Source: Ischnura elegans
Lineage: Eukaryota; Arthropoda; Insecta; Odonata; Coenagrionidae
Length of the DNA stretch: 64,000 bases
Direction: 5' to 3'
NCBI RefSeq assembly: GCF_921293095.1
Contig: NC_060246.1
Location: forward strand, 89,215,030 to 89,279,029
Made by a program: the position numbers and the translations under genes. Shown piece after piece: positions 54,601 to 62,984 of this stretch. Each line of letters begins with the position of its first letter. The first letter of the stretch is position 1. The notes beneath the pieces are model-generated. The model was not told the DNA's origin. It saw only the letters and a list, made by a program, of their open reading frames with translations, and ran no database searches.

Positions 54601-56557
54601 TCCCTTGCCTTACTTTGTATTATGAAGTTTACTTTGCTTTGGATGACACAAGCCTTCACAGGTGGTTTCACCGTTTATCGATTGCGCATTGAAAAAATTA
54701 ACTTAAAATTATAAGAGGCAGGATGCGTAATGATTTCCTTTGGCTATCCATTCAATATGCTCAAATTTACTCTGCACGTGTGAAATATATAAGCAAGCCT
54801 TAGAATTATTTTGTTTAATTATTTATTTTGATGCATTATTGTTGTTATTATTTGCGAATTATTAAGCTTAATTTCTTGTTTCTGACCATACCATTTGATT
54901 TTATTCCAGTATGGATCCTGCAGAACTACAAAAATTAATTAAAATTGCTACGAAGCAAAAGGCATCCGAAATTCTGTCAGAGAAGGTAAATACCCATAAA
55001 CAGTTGCTTATTACATTTCCTTAAGAGGTGTCTGGACGCATTCATGCACTTCTTGTTATGATTAAGATCAAGTTATCTGTGTAATATTCCAAATATGAGA
55101 GGCGGTGAAATATACAAGAATTGCCACGAGAAAAAATTCTCCTGGACCGGGAATCGAACCACGGACCTTTGGCTTTCCGTTGACACCTAGTACCATCAGC
55201 CTCGGTATAATTGCCATGGGAATTAAAGAACCTGGATAGCGTAGTGGTATGCGCAGTGGCCCGGAAAGCCAAAGGTCCTTTAAAAATGCTTTAAAAAATC
55301 TGTGCTGAGGTAGAAATGGACGTATGAGCAGGTCCCATACGAAGGGTTGGCCTCTGTGCCGAGGATCGGACGTTCGTTACCGAGCCCCGCCGGTCATTTT
55401 TACCTATGCTTTTTTTTTGGAAAATTTGATAAAAGAATAATAATCTGTTGTTTATGTTCTTTGCTTATGTTTACCTCCAAAATTTTATTTGAATGAAAAT
55501 GTCTAAGACACGCATAGAAAAGCATATATAAATGATTGAGATCAAAATTTTTAATGTTTATAATGTTGTACTTTTATATACTTGTATGTGATACTAATAC
55601 GTTTGAAATTGTTCCCACTAGATGTATTATATATCTGTTTTGTATCAAAAATTAAGCAATAAAAGCTTATTTAATCGAAAGCCAAAGGTCCGTGGTTCGA
55701 TTCCCGGTCCAGGGGAATTTTTTCTCATGGCAATTCCTGTATATCAAGTTATCTATTGTTTAACGGTGAAGTGCGGAGATTTTTCTTTCCGACTGCTATT
55801 ATCGGCGGTTCTCCGTTCCATTGGTTGATTTGATAGTGTCGTTGGATTCACGCTTCATATTTACTCCTTGACAATGAAAGGGATAAATTGTAATTTGTAG
55901 ATTTTTACAATAATTATTGTGAAAGGTGGAAAGCTTGTTAAAAAGGAACGTCTTCGATTAATTCCTTCGACTCTTGTGTAATAATTTTATCAAATATTTT
56001 GAAATATGAAATAGAGAGTCAAACTGCTGTGCATAATGTATTTTTTTAACCAGCATAGGCTTTGAACTTATATTTCAATTCTTGTGCGTTGCATGTTTTC
56101 GGTAAATAATAGATCTGTGCATGGCGGTATCATCCTAAAATTTAGTCAGAACTTATCGACTTCACCTAAACATTTTCATGAGCTGCGGAACGATTTACTA
56201 GCGGGCACACGTATCAGTGGCCATGAGGATTTTAAAAATAGTTAACTTATAAGGATGAATAAATATGTCAAATTCGAAAGCTATCCGACATAGCTGGCTT
56301 TGAAAACTTTTTTTATTGCATTCAGTTAGCATTGAATGACCCTGTACGTAAATGAACTAACCTCTTCATTTTTGTCGCAGATGAATCTGAGCGACATCGA
56401 AGAGGGTCCATTTGGTGAAGATGTTGATTATATTTGGGGATTTATTCCCTTAACCCAGGAATGGATGGATAAATTTGGACCCAATATCGAGTCGTGGCTG
56501 AGATGGGCGCATCTTCAAGATCCTTTCAACTTACGTGCAACGCAATTAGAATTTTAA
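36128..56557 (+). CDS. Aminopeptidase N gene 2 (M1 family), 13 coding exons, no GPI tail
   Basis: Tandem duplicate of gene 1 with the same 13 exons and phases; the joined length is 2679 nt, about 892 residues. Signal peptide at 1-22. [12 protein letters not shown] (351-355), E374 and the catalytic Y438 are kept. Differences: the GAMEN motif reads KSMEN (315-319), changing the residues around the substrate amino-terminus pocket. A net 7-base loss in the last exon shifts the frame after ESWLR and ends the protein at LRATQLEF, so the hydrophobic GPI signal is lost and the product should be secreted. The ERAP1-like domain is short in the same place as gene 1. All splice sites keep GT/AG, so it is probably expressed; whether it is still an active aminopeptidase is open. 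Confidence 0.9.
37263..37421 (+). CDS. APN gene 2, coding exon 2
   Basis: The acceptor is TTATCGCAG at 37262 and the donor GTGAGT at 37422. It encodes [20 protein letters not shown] followed by EP. Confidence 0.92.
37995..38294 (+). CDS. APN gene 2, coding exon 3 (KSMEN)
   Basis: The acceptor is TGTAAG at 37994 and the donor GTAAGT at 38295. It encodes [20 protein letters not shown] and ends [14 protein letters not shown]; the family motif here is GAMEN. Confidence 0.92.
38782..38965 (+). CDS. APN gene 2, coding exon 4 (zinc site)
   Basis: The acceptor is CTTTCAG at 38781 and the donor GTAAGG at 38966. It encodes [17 protein letters not shown] and [11 protein letters not shown], so all three zinc ligands are kept. 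Confidence 0.94.
39822..41447. other. Copy-2-specific 1.6-kb insert in intron 4
   Basis: Flanking sequence aligns with gene 1 intron 4 (AAGGACGAA.TA.TAT...; ACAGCGTATG), but the middle does not. The insert starts TATACTCGCTTTGCTCG and then long G/C runs, with AT-rich sequence after. No coding motif and no clear terminal inverted repeats were found. It is probably a transposon of unknown class. Confidence 0.5.
42490..42860. repeat. Dispersed repeat family R, copy in gene 2 intron 4
   Basis: Counterpart of 13600-13960, with the same GATGAGTGCAATGCGATACC and TTTGATAGATCGCGTCAAAA blocks. Being in both units, it predates the duplication. Confidence 0.6.
42956..43115 (+). CDS. APN gene 2, coding exon 5 (catalytic tyrosine)
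   Basis: The acceptor is CTATTGCAG at 42955 and the donor GTAAGC at 43116. It encodes [18 protein letters not shown] and ends FDDISYEK. It is two codons longer than in gene 1. Confidence 0.9.
43360..43549. mobile_element. hAT-like MITE (CAGGGGCGGATCCAGG family), 190 bp
   Basis: Ends CAGGGGCGGATCCAGG and CCTGGATCCGCCTATG are inverted repeats. An exact 8-bp duplication, GTTAATGT, flanks it (43352-43359 and 43550-43557). The corresponding gene 1 intron (about 14440-14490) lacks it. It lies between exons 5 and 6. Confidence 0.92.
43812..43893 (+). CDS. APN gene 2, coding exon 6
   Basis: An 82-base exon between a CTTACAG acceptor and a GTGAGC donor at 43894. It encodes [20 protein letters not shown] and then ETYLNQ. 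Confidence 0.9.
45461..45644 (+). CDS. APN gene 2, coding exon 7
   Basis: The acceptor is GCCTCCAG at 45460 and the donor GTAATG at 45645. It encodes [18 protein letters not shown] through [20 protein letters not shown]. Confidence 0.93.
46721..46919 (+). CDS. APN gene 2, coding exon 8
   Basis: The acceptor is GATTTAG at 46720 and the donor GTCAGT at 46920. It encodes [20 protein letters not shown] and [10 protein letters not shown]. Residues 6-14 differ strongly from gene 1 in an otherwise near-identical exon. Confidence 0.92.
47520..47803 (+). CDS. APN gene 2, coding exon 9
   Basis: The acceptor is CTTTTAG at 47519 and the donor GTAAAT at 47804. It encodes [11 protein letters not shown] and [19 protein letters not shown]. 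It is two codons longer than in gene 1 ([14 protein letters not shown]). Confidence 0.93.
47914..48115. mobile_element. hAT-like MITE (same family), 202 bp
   Basis: Ends CAGTGGCGGATCCAGG and CCTGGATCCGCCTATG with exact 8-bp duplication AAACCAGT (47906-47913 and 48116-48123). Gene 1 has a single AAACCAGT at the equivalent place (about 19155), which is the empty site. It lies in gene 2 intron 9. Confidence 0.95.
48593..48780 (+). CDS. APN gene 2, coding exon 10
   Basis: The acceptor is AATTTAG at 48592; the donor GTATAA at 48781 is weaker than the GTAAGA of gene 1. It encodes [20 protein letters not shown] and EWRENSTKR. Confidence 0.9.
48922..49170 (+). pseudogene. nad2: NUMT: nuclear copy of mitochondrial nad2 fragment
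   Basis: Under the invertebrate mitochondrial code the segment reads [18 protein letters not shown], then [10 protein letters not shown], then further hydrophobic sequence with TGA as Trp and ATA as Met. This is the conserved GG.NQTS.RK..AYSSI.H.GW core of insect NADH dehydrogenase subunit 2. One TAA near 49033 breaks the frame. It is flanked by nuclear intron 10 of gene 2. The gene 1 intron lacks it, aligning directly across (GTGATAAGGTTTTG ... CTCTTAAAAATTGG). Insertion therefore followed the tandem duplication. Confidence 0.88.
49301..49468 (+). CDS. APN gene 2, coding exon 11
   Basis: The acceptor is CTACTCAG at 49300 and the donor GTAAGT at 49469. It encodes [28 protein letters not shown] and [16 protein letters not shown]. 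The following ERAP1-domain block is not found. Confidence 0.9.
49530..49700 (-). mobile_element. tRNA-derived SINE, decayed (unit 2)
   Basis: Counterpart of the SINE at 20286-20460: reverse-strand GGTTTGGTGGTGTGACTGG as A-box region and GAGTTAGAATCCCGG as a degenerate B box. A related half-copy lies at about 48810-48850. Confidence 0.5.
50226..53545 (+). mobile_element. APE-type LINE, nearly full length but inactivated (unit 2)
   Basis: Leader GGGCTACAACCTTATCACGG at 50231. EEP endonuclease at 50381-50809: [40 protein letters not shown]. Reverse transcriptase at 51926-52336 ([41 protein letters not shown]) and 52515-52745 ([10 protein letters not shown] in place of the usual YADD). The C-terminal part is at 52901-53400 ([19 protein letters not shown]; later a KRGRGRKR stretch). 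Multiple frameshifts and stops separate these, so it cannot encode a complete protein. Residue patterns recall RTE-type LINEs, but the clade is not proven. A SINE interrupts it at 53089-53275. (TAA)n tail near 53535. Confidence 0.88.
53089..53275 (-). mobile_element. tRNA-Ser-like SINE inserted in the LINE
   Basis: The reverse complement begins GGCCTCGGTGGCGCCGGGGT, has an anticodon-arm-like CCGACTGCTAACCTAGG (GCT anticodon position) and an exact B box GGTTCGAATCC. A unique body follows, and it ends in an AAATAAAG/AATAAAT tail. The LINE copy in unit 1 reads straight through this point (GCTTTTAGATAAGATGCGG), giving an empty site. The acceptor-stem pairing of a working tRNA is lacking, so it is a SINE and not a tRNA gene. 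Confidence 0.8.
54910..54985 (+). CDS. APN gene 2, coding exon 12 (stalk)
   Basis: The acceptor is TTATTCCAG at 54909 and the donor GTAAAT at 54986. The length and phase equal gene 1 exon 12. It encodes [20 protein letters not shown]; the threonine run is absent and the segment is lysine-rich instead. Confidence 0.68.
55105..55737. mobile_element. Inverted / split tRNA-derived SINE ends
   Basis: A B-box unit on the minus strand (55140-55178, complement of GGTTCGATTCCCGGTCCAGG) and one on the plus strand (55680-55717) face each other. Between them at 55230-55278 is the matching A-box half (TAGCGTAGTGGTATGCGCAG ... AAAGCCAAAGGTCC), cut off from its B box; AAAGCCAAAGGTCC is repeated at 55679. 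The gene 1 intron 12 lacks the whole segment. Confidence 0.65.
56381..56557 (+). CDS. APN gene 2, terminal exon 13 (frameshifted, no GPI signal)
   Basis: The acceptor is TTTGTCGCAG at 56380. It encodes [17 protein letters not shown] and [10 protein letters not shown], then diverges in frame ([17 protein letters not shown]) to TAA at 56555-56557. Between CTGAG and GATCC there are 16 bases here against 23 in gene 1. The DNA for the hydrophobic tail is still present beyond the stop but out of frame. Confidence 0.8.
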   Translation: MNLSDIEEGPFGEDVDYIWGFIPLTQEWMDKFGPNIESWLRWAHLQDPFNLRATQLEF

Positions 56558-58056
56558 TAGCTCTAATCCATTTTCTCATTCGTTAAACTTTGTAAGTTAT
56601 TGTGAATTTACTAACAGTGCTTCTTCAACTTATTTTGAGTGACATATACAGTGGGTGAGTGAAAAAACATTTTTCAGAAAGAAGTGATTGTGAAAATAGG
56701 AAAATGTATTTTTTAAAATTACATTCATATTTCATGCTACTTTAAGGTAGCCTCAAGTGCGAATAATGATAATGAACGAATCAAATCTGCTTTCATCAAT
56801 GATTACATGTAAATTTATAGAAAATTATAATTTGTCTTGGATTGTTTACTGCTCACAAAATGTTAGTAATTGTACATGTATATGATTTATTTTATATCAA
56901 TATCTCGACCATGTATATAATACTTCCTAGCTGCAAGCCTTCCTTTCACCGCGAATATCAGTCTTAAGCCTGAATTACGTGATTTATTTTTCCGTCCCTC
57001 AAAGTGATTGCTGCAGCGATAGTTTTACGCTGACCAAAAAATGATCGCTCGACTCATCATTTGCTGAATGAACGTTCATTCTTCCGCCCCTTTTACCATC
57101 GCTTTTTTCAAAACTTGCAGTATATACATCATTCAATCCAATAAAATCCAAACGTGACGTCACAATTTCTTTTAGTGGCCGTGCGTTATGATTGGCTGAA
57201 AGGCTATGACAGCGATGGTTTCAGCGATGGAAAAAAATAAACCTTCCGAGTGCTGGAAAAAGGGATCGAGCTTAACATCCCTGGAGCCTTCACGATCATA
57301 TGAAAGGATCATTTTTCCGCCATCTATGTAATGATCACTATCGATCTTTAGAGACACACATAAAGAGCGGGTCATACTAGCTTTATTATTCAATGTACTA
57401 ATTGAAATTATTTTACGAAGCAAATAAGCTGTATTGTGAATCAATTCTCTCCTGCATAAATTATGCAAACTTTTGGCATATATTTTAACAAAACTTAGCG
57501 TTTGGAATAATATCACATTCGGGCTGCTGTTCAGGGGTGGTCTAGCCGGGTCGGCTGGCCGACGATGGCCGAGGGCCCCGAGCTCAGGGCGCCCACACAA
57601 CGCTCGCGTCTATCGTGAAGCTTATTCGAAAGGTGTGGTAAAAGAATACTCATATTACTTGAACCAAAGTTTTTGTGCAACTATAAAATTCTAGGTTTTC
57701 ATTAATTTTCTTTATTTATAAAATACTCAGTGTAAACAAAGCCATATAAAAATATTAAACTTTTCTCTTTTGAAAGGGTTATTCGCAAAGCTTATTTTAG
57801 ACTTTTTTTGTTTTTATATTATTGAATTTTATAAGCTGTGAAATTCTCACTTTTGCAACATTTTTTCCGGAAAAATTGGCATTTTTATTAACTTTTATCT
57901 AGTTTTTAAGATCCAGAAATGCGTCGATTACCATTTCTGGGCATCCGATAGCCTAAAATTTTCCATAGTATCCCCAGCCGAGGGCCCCCATCAACCTATA
58001 CAACCCATACTACTGTTCACGACTTTCTCCGCTTGCTATGAATTTCGTCATACTTA

Positions 58057-58605
58057 TTGATGTATGTATTTGAGATAAATGAGATAGAAAACATAACGAA
58101 TTCAGCAAATAGAAGTATGTTTGCCCTTAGCAAACTGCCAATATCAAAAAGTTTATCCATCAGAACCGAAGTTAGAATTTATAAAATCATAATAAGACCT
58201 ATCCTTATATATGGCGCTGAATCATGGGTTCTCGACAAAAGAACGGAAAAGAAGTTGATTGCCTTAGAAAATAAAGTGTTAATGAAAGTTTTTGGACCAG
58301 CAAGAGAAAATGGTCCCTGGATAATGAAACACAACAGGAAAATCAGGGACCTTTTCAACTCGCCAGACGTAGTAGTTGAAGCTAAGAGCCGCATTTTGCG
58401 ATGGGCAGGGTACATAATACGAAGAGGACATGAGGCCCTTGAAAAACAAGTCTGGGCAAAAAACCATGATGGAGGACGACCTACAGGAAGATCGAGAAAA
58501 AGGCGGAAGGATGAGGTGCTGATTGACATGGGGAAAATGGGAGTCAGTGAGGCGGATGCAGAAGTTAGAAAGAGTTGGAAGCAGACAGTTGGCGAGGCTG
58601 AATAA
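58057..58605 (+). mobile_element. LINE 3' ORF fragment, uninterrupted (unit 2)
   Basis: Open for 182 codons: VRIYKIIIRPILIYGAESWV, KVFGPARENGPWIMKH, RILRWAGYIIRRGHEALEK, GGRPTGRSRKRRKDEVL, ending KQTVGEAE. This is the region after the reverse transcriptase in APE-type LINEs. It is 5'-truncated with no reverse transcriptase core. It is the intact counterpart of 26735-27229. Confidence 0.82.
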
Positions 58606-58614
58606 CATTTAGGG

Positions 58615-58893
58615 CAGTGGCGTAACTAAAGGAGACTGATGAGGGGATAGGTCCCCCCCTCTAAAGCCTTGGAGAATTAAAAAAATATGTAAAACTATTA
58701 TTTAGTTATGACATATAATAACTGCATCTCTTTAAATTTAAATCTTTTGAGCCAAAATGATGTGAGAGGTATTTCCAGGTTTCATTTGTCAAAAATTATC
58801 CCTGACCCCTCGTTGCCAAGGGGGGGATGGGGTTGTCGCCACTCCAGGCCATTCCATCTCCCCCCTTAAGCTTTTTTACTAATTACGCCACTG
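58615..58893. mobile_element. hAT-like MITE (CAGTGGCGTAACTA family)
   Basis: 279 bases with ends CAGTGGCGTAACTA and TAATTACGCCACTG; exact 8-bp duplication ATTTAGGG at 58607-58614 and 58894-58901. It lies immediately after the LINE fragment. Confidence 0.93.
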
Positions 58894-59937
58894 ATTTAGG
58901 GTGTAAATGGCCATGGGAGTGAATGAGTCAACGAACATGACATAATAAGGAAAATTGTTTATAAGTAACGGATTTTTGCATGAAGGTAAGTTAATGAGCA
59001 TGTATTTGAATTTCCCCAGGTAATATTCGCTACAGGTTATGTGCATAGGTATAGTTGAGGCACCGTTTTGTCCTTGACGGAGCTGGGGTAGATACGGAGT
59101 GCCGGCCGACCCATGGCCGCCGCGGCGGTGATCGGTCGGATGCTCCTCGACGAGTTGAATGGCCCCAGTTGGAGTTACGTTTACCCGCTTTGGCAATAGG
59201 CTCGAATTTCGGCTTTCCGTCTTGTACTCCCTCTCCACTCCGAACTTCCTTCTCCTTCACGTAGTGCATGAGTTGGTGTTCAATAGCCCTCTTTGCGGTG
59301 TTGTGGGGTATTATGGTCAGAGGGCGAGGCTACTGATCTAAGTCACCCGTATTTATATCCCGGTTGAAGCCTTCGGAGGTTGCCTCGCAGGAATTTTGGA
59401 ATATGGCTCTCCTCATTTCCCTAACGTGTTATATTAACTCACCCGTTGATTAGTACGTTGTGAGCTCTACCCTCACCTTTACAGATCTAACTTCCGGTTT
59501 AATCATTGAGTGAAAGAGTGGGCCAGCAAGCCTGATGGGCGCTCATGGGTTGCAAAACTCCTAAAGTTTTTGGTGCACACGGTTTTACAATCATGACTCA
59601 TGGGACCACTTGTGTTTGATTTTTGTGACTTAGTCTGAGGTGAGCTTTACCCTCACCTATCCAAATCAACCCCATTATTGAATCCCTGAGTGAGTGGGTG
59701 TTCTTTGTGCATGCCGCCAAGGCAGAAGGTTGAATAGGCATGCAAGAAAGGCTGAGAGGGAGGTGAAGCATTCGGTAGAGCATGGGGAAGCAATGAATTG
59801 GTGGTGTGTCCCTCAGTGTGGATTGTCTGGTGTTGGGTGAGTTGTGTTTTTTTTTCAATCTTCTCCTATTACACACTTCACACTTTCTCCCCATACTCAC
59901 ATTTGCTGTGCTGAAGCCACAAAGGAAATACATACAA

Positions 59938-59983
59938 CATCTCTCATTGGCTTTTGCACAAAGATGCAAAAGCCAATGAGATG
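59938..59983. repeat. Short hairpin
   Basis: CATCTCTCATTGGCTTTTGC and TGCAAAAGCCAATGAGATG pair across a 6-base loop with a two-base bulge. Block B has only the left half, so the right arm is a local inverted copy. Confidence 0.6.
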
Positions 59984-59999
59984 TGCAATGAGAGATTTT

Positions 60000-62048
60000 T
60001 GCAAAATTAAAATGGCATAAACCTAGACCAGGATATTATGGGTGTGATTGGATGACTACAACAGTAGCCTTTGTTTTCAAGCCCTTTACTTCCTTTGTAA
60101 TAATAATTTCCATTGATTATTAACGAAAGAGAAGTATCAGGATTTATTTAGTCTTTTTGTTAGTGTATACTCTTTTTTCCTTTTCTATTTACATGTAAAA
60201 CAGAATTTCGTAGAATCAATGTTGGCCTTTGGTTTTTTGCATAGCCATCATGCATATATTTCCTCTGAATTTGAAGCTTTGATTTGAGCACATGTATAAT
60301 TTCAAGCTCTTGGCTAGGAGAAGTCGCATTACCAGAGTTGACTCATGAGGGGAAATGATCCCCATAGTCAACCACTCCAAGATATAACTCCCTTCATAAA
60401 AATATTTCTCATAATATTGATATAATAGTACCTAGGTATATATATAATGCAGTAATACTCCAGCTTCAAATTAACAAGTGCTCTGAATGCAGTGCTTAAT
60501 TTCAGCTGGAATGTACGAGAATGGCATTCTACTACCTATCAGGGCAAGGGCGTTCCCAGGATCAAAACTAGGGGGAAGGGAAGCCATGGTTGTTCAATGT
60601 TGTAACGTTGTTGTAGGTAAGATTTAAGCATGGAAAAGGCAAATGAAATCAACATTTTAAGGAAACTCTAACAGTTCTTTATTAAATTTTAAAATTATTT
60701 GATCGAAAAATTATTATTTTCCTTAAAGACATTTGCAATTTTTGCTTCAAGGAGGGGGGGCAGCTGTGGGTACGCCCAGGTATAAGGGAAAATTGAGTTG
60801 ATCCAAAGTAGTCGTCATTTTTTTATACTTTGTAAAACATGATTCCTACTTGTAAATTCAATAACAAGTTTAAGAAATCGGCAATTTTAGGGGGGGTGTT
60901 GGCTTTCATTTGAAAATTGTGTGTGGATTAAATGTGTGCATATGCATTCCAGTACCTTGAATTGATTCTGCAGTCCCTCAAAAAATCAAAATCTTTCAAT
61001 TTTCCAAATAATTACTTTAATATATTTTTATTTCTCCTGAGCATCGAGAGGGTTTACATCCCAAATAACCCCTCTTCATTACACCCATGGCTATCAGGGC
61101 CAGGCCCTGGTGCTGCCCAGGCCCTGTGTTCCTGGCCACTACGGGTGTTGCAAGGAATTAAGTCTAGGGTTTTTTTTAGGCACAACCAATACTGGGGGTG
61201 TGGTATACCACCAGGGTAAATGGGAGGTGCGGGGGCCCTCCACCAGAAATTTTTAAGATAAAAGGTTCAAAATGGTGATTTTTACGGCTCTCTGAGGTAG
61301 TTACAATGTTTGCACCATTAATATTTCCCATCATCAATCTTCTCATTTCATGTCATTACTGATACCTTATTACCTATAAATTAGTACCCTTCTGGAAATA
61401 TACCAATGTTTTAGTATGCAGCTGCAGTCTATTCTTTCCAGGGTAGATAAGAGCGTTTAGAAACTGTGTTACAGTGAAGCATAGCAGAGGTGGGGGGGGG
61501 GGGACCAGGTTATGTGCCTGCCCCCCCCCCAGGTACTTACAGAATAGACAAAATTTTTAAAACTGCTATCACTACGTTTGTTTTGTGTATTACAGAGCCT
61601 CTATCATATAATTTCACATAAACAATTTGCATATTAAAATAAATAGAATATTAAATACAGTAATTGTTGTATCTTTTTTTGAAATCTCAAGTATGAGAAG
61701 CTTGTTTGCTCGTCACGCCTTTGTGCCCCCACACCACCAGGAAAAAATCCTTTATCCACCCTAGATACATACGTAGTGTATTAAGGAGGTAGCAAATGTT
61801 TAAGCACTATATTATGCAATAAAATACTGATTGTATGATCAAAACATTTCTATTTTAGTGTTGAATACCTAGATATATGGAATTGGAACCGACTCAAGGA
61901 AAACTGCTTGAGTAATAATTGTTAGGAAAATATATTTTCACCGCTAAAATGTTCTCCCCAAATTTTAAACAGACCACAGATAATTTTGGGAAAATTTCCA
62001 CAGAAGAAAAACAATATGGAGAGTCTTATTCTAACACTCTTCTCTTTT
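60000..62048. other. Spacer between block C and APN gene 3
   Basis: AT-rich with several G/C runs (60750, 61490, 61520) typical of MITE subterminal regions. Apart from the MITE at 60545-60780, nothing is recognised. No protein motif is seen in the short open frames. Confidence 0.5.
60545..60780. mobile_element. hAT-like MITE (GGGCGTNCCCAGG family)
   Basis: Ends CAAGGGCGTTCCCAGG and TGGGTACGCCCAGG are imperfect inverted repeats. The flanks TATCAGGG (60537-60544) and TATAAGGG (60781-60788) match at 7 of 8 positions. Confidence 0.7.
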
Positions 62049-62267
62049 TCAATAAAACTGATGGATGAGGATGCTCAGCAAAGCAATCACTATAACACTA
62101 GCTTGGTGGGTAGTTGACGCACTGACATGATACTTTTCTTTCAGCCAGTCTTCAACCGTTTGCCCATAAGTTGTCACCCATTTTAGATTGCTTTCGATAT
62201 TCTTTTTAGACTTGCTGATGGTAGATTGATCTATTTGTTGCAGGTTATTTCCAAAAAAGATAGACAT
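62049..62267 (-). CDS. Aminopeptidase N gene 3, terminal exon (partial gene)
   Basis: On the minus strand a TTTTTCTTTGCAG acceptor (62268-62270) precedes 72 codons to TGA at 62049-62051. The product contains KSKKNIESNLKWVTTYGQTV and EDWLKEKY, the NI.W....Q.V.DWL helix that closes the ERAP1-like domain of APNs. A short Ser/Thr linker (SASTTHQ) and the hydrophobic tail ASVIVIALLSILIHQFY follow, fitting a GPI signal. It is clearly diverged from genes 1 and 2. Earlier exons must lie to the right of the window. The gene is tail-to-tail with gene 2. Confidence 0.85.
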   Translation of the reverse strand: MSIFFGNNLQQIDQSTISKSKKNIESNLKWVTTYGQTVEDWLKEKYHVSASTTHQASVIVIALLSILIHQFY

Positions 62268-62984
62268 CTGCAAAGAAAAAAGCACTTATATAATACAGGC
62301 ATGCACAGAAAGTAATCTTTAGTGGCAATTAATTGCTCTTCTGAATATCAAAAACCATTTATTCAATAAATGTGTTCTATGATATAGGTACTCATGAGGT
62401 CATTTACCGTTTTTCTCTGCATATAGAGCCCCCCTAATTTTGAAGCTTCAACTTTAGGAAAAAATTTAATATGTACATGGTTAGGAATATAGTCCCCATT
62501 ACTTTAACCATGGGCATTTTTGAAAAAAAGTGGGTGGCAAAAAAAAAAATGCTGTGTGTACTTCAAACCTGCATTTTGAATGATGGTGAATCCATTACTT
62601 ACCAAGTAAAAAAACTTCTCCTGGAATGTGGATAAACCCATAAATAATATAGTGGTAGCCTGTTTTGCCTGGTATGCTAAAGAATACAGGCCTTTATTTT
62701 GCAAAATTGCAGGTTTGCAATTAAAAATTTATAAAAAATCCTAATATGCATTTTCAGAAACATCATTTTTTTTTGTTTGCTCTCAATACTCAGAGACTTT
62801 CAACATGGCCACTGGTAGCCTGATGCATCCATCTTTCGCTCGTCTGTCTTTCAGTGCTTTTTTTTGTTGCATCACTACTGTGGTTCAATATTTCTGTGCA
62901 AGTTTGTGCTCTTTCGTGTCATGATCACTCCCTTGTTGTATTTCCTCAAGATCCTCTAGTGATATTCAGTTATCGGAGATATCT
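62268..62984 (-). other. Last intron of APN gene 3, left part
   Basis: AT-rich sequence between the terminal exon and a LINE. No further APN exon was recognised. A 66-codon open frame at 62504-62704 (-) has no known motif. Confidence 0.45.

Larger units (their letters stand above)
56558..59990. other. Downstream block C (3' flank of gene 2)
   Basis: Counterpart of block A: 3'-UTR-like sequence, GC block at about 57540-57600, LINE fragment, MITE, GC-rich segment from about 59030, and the paired GTGGCTTAGT-like subrepeats at about 59445 and 59627. It extends into sequence shared only with block B (AGGCAGAAGGTT onward). No APN exon follows it on the plus strand. Confidence 0.6.

Noticed and set aside
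55680-55717. Possible tRNA fragment with a perfect B box
   Set aside because: No A box at normal spacing and no cloverleaf. An inverted copy lies nearby, so it is repeat-derived.
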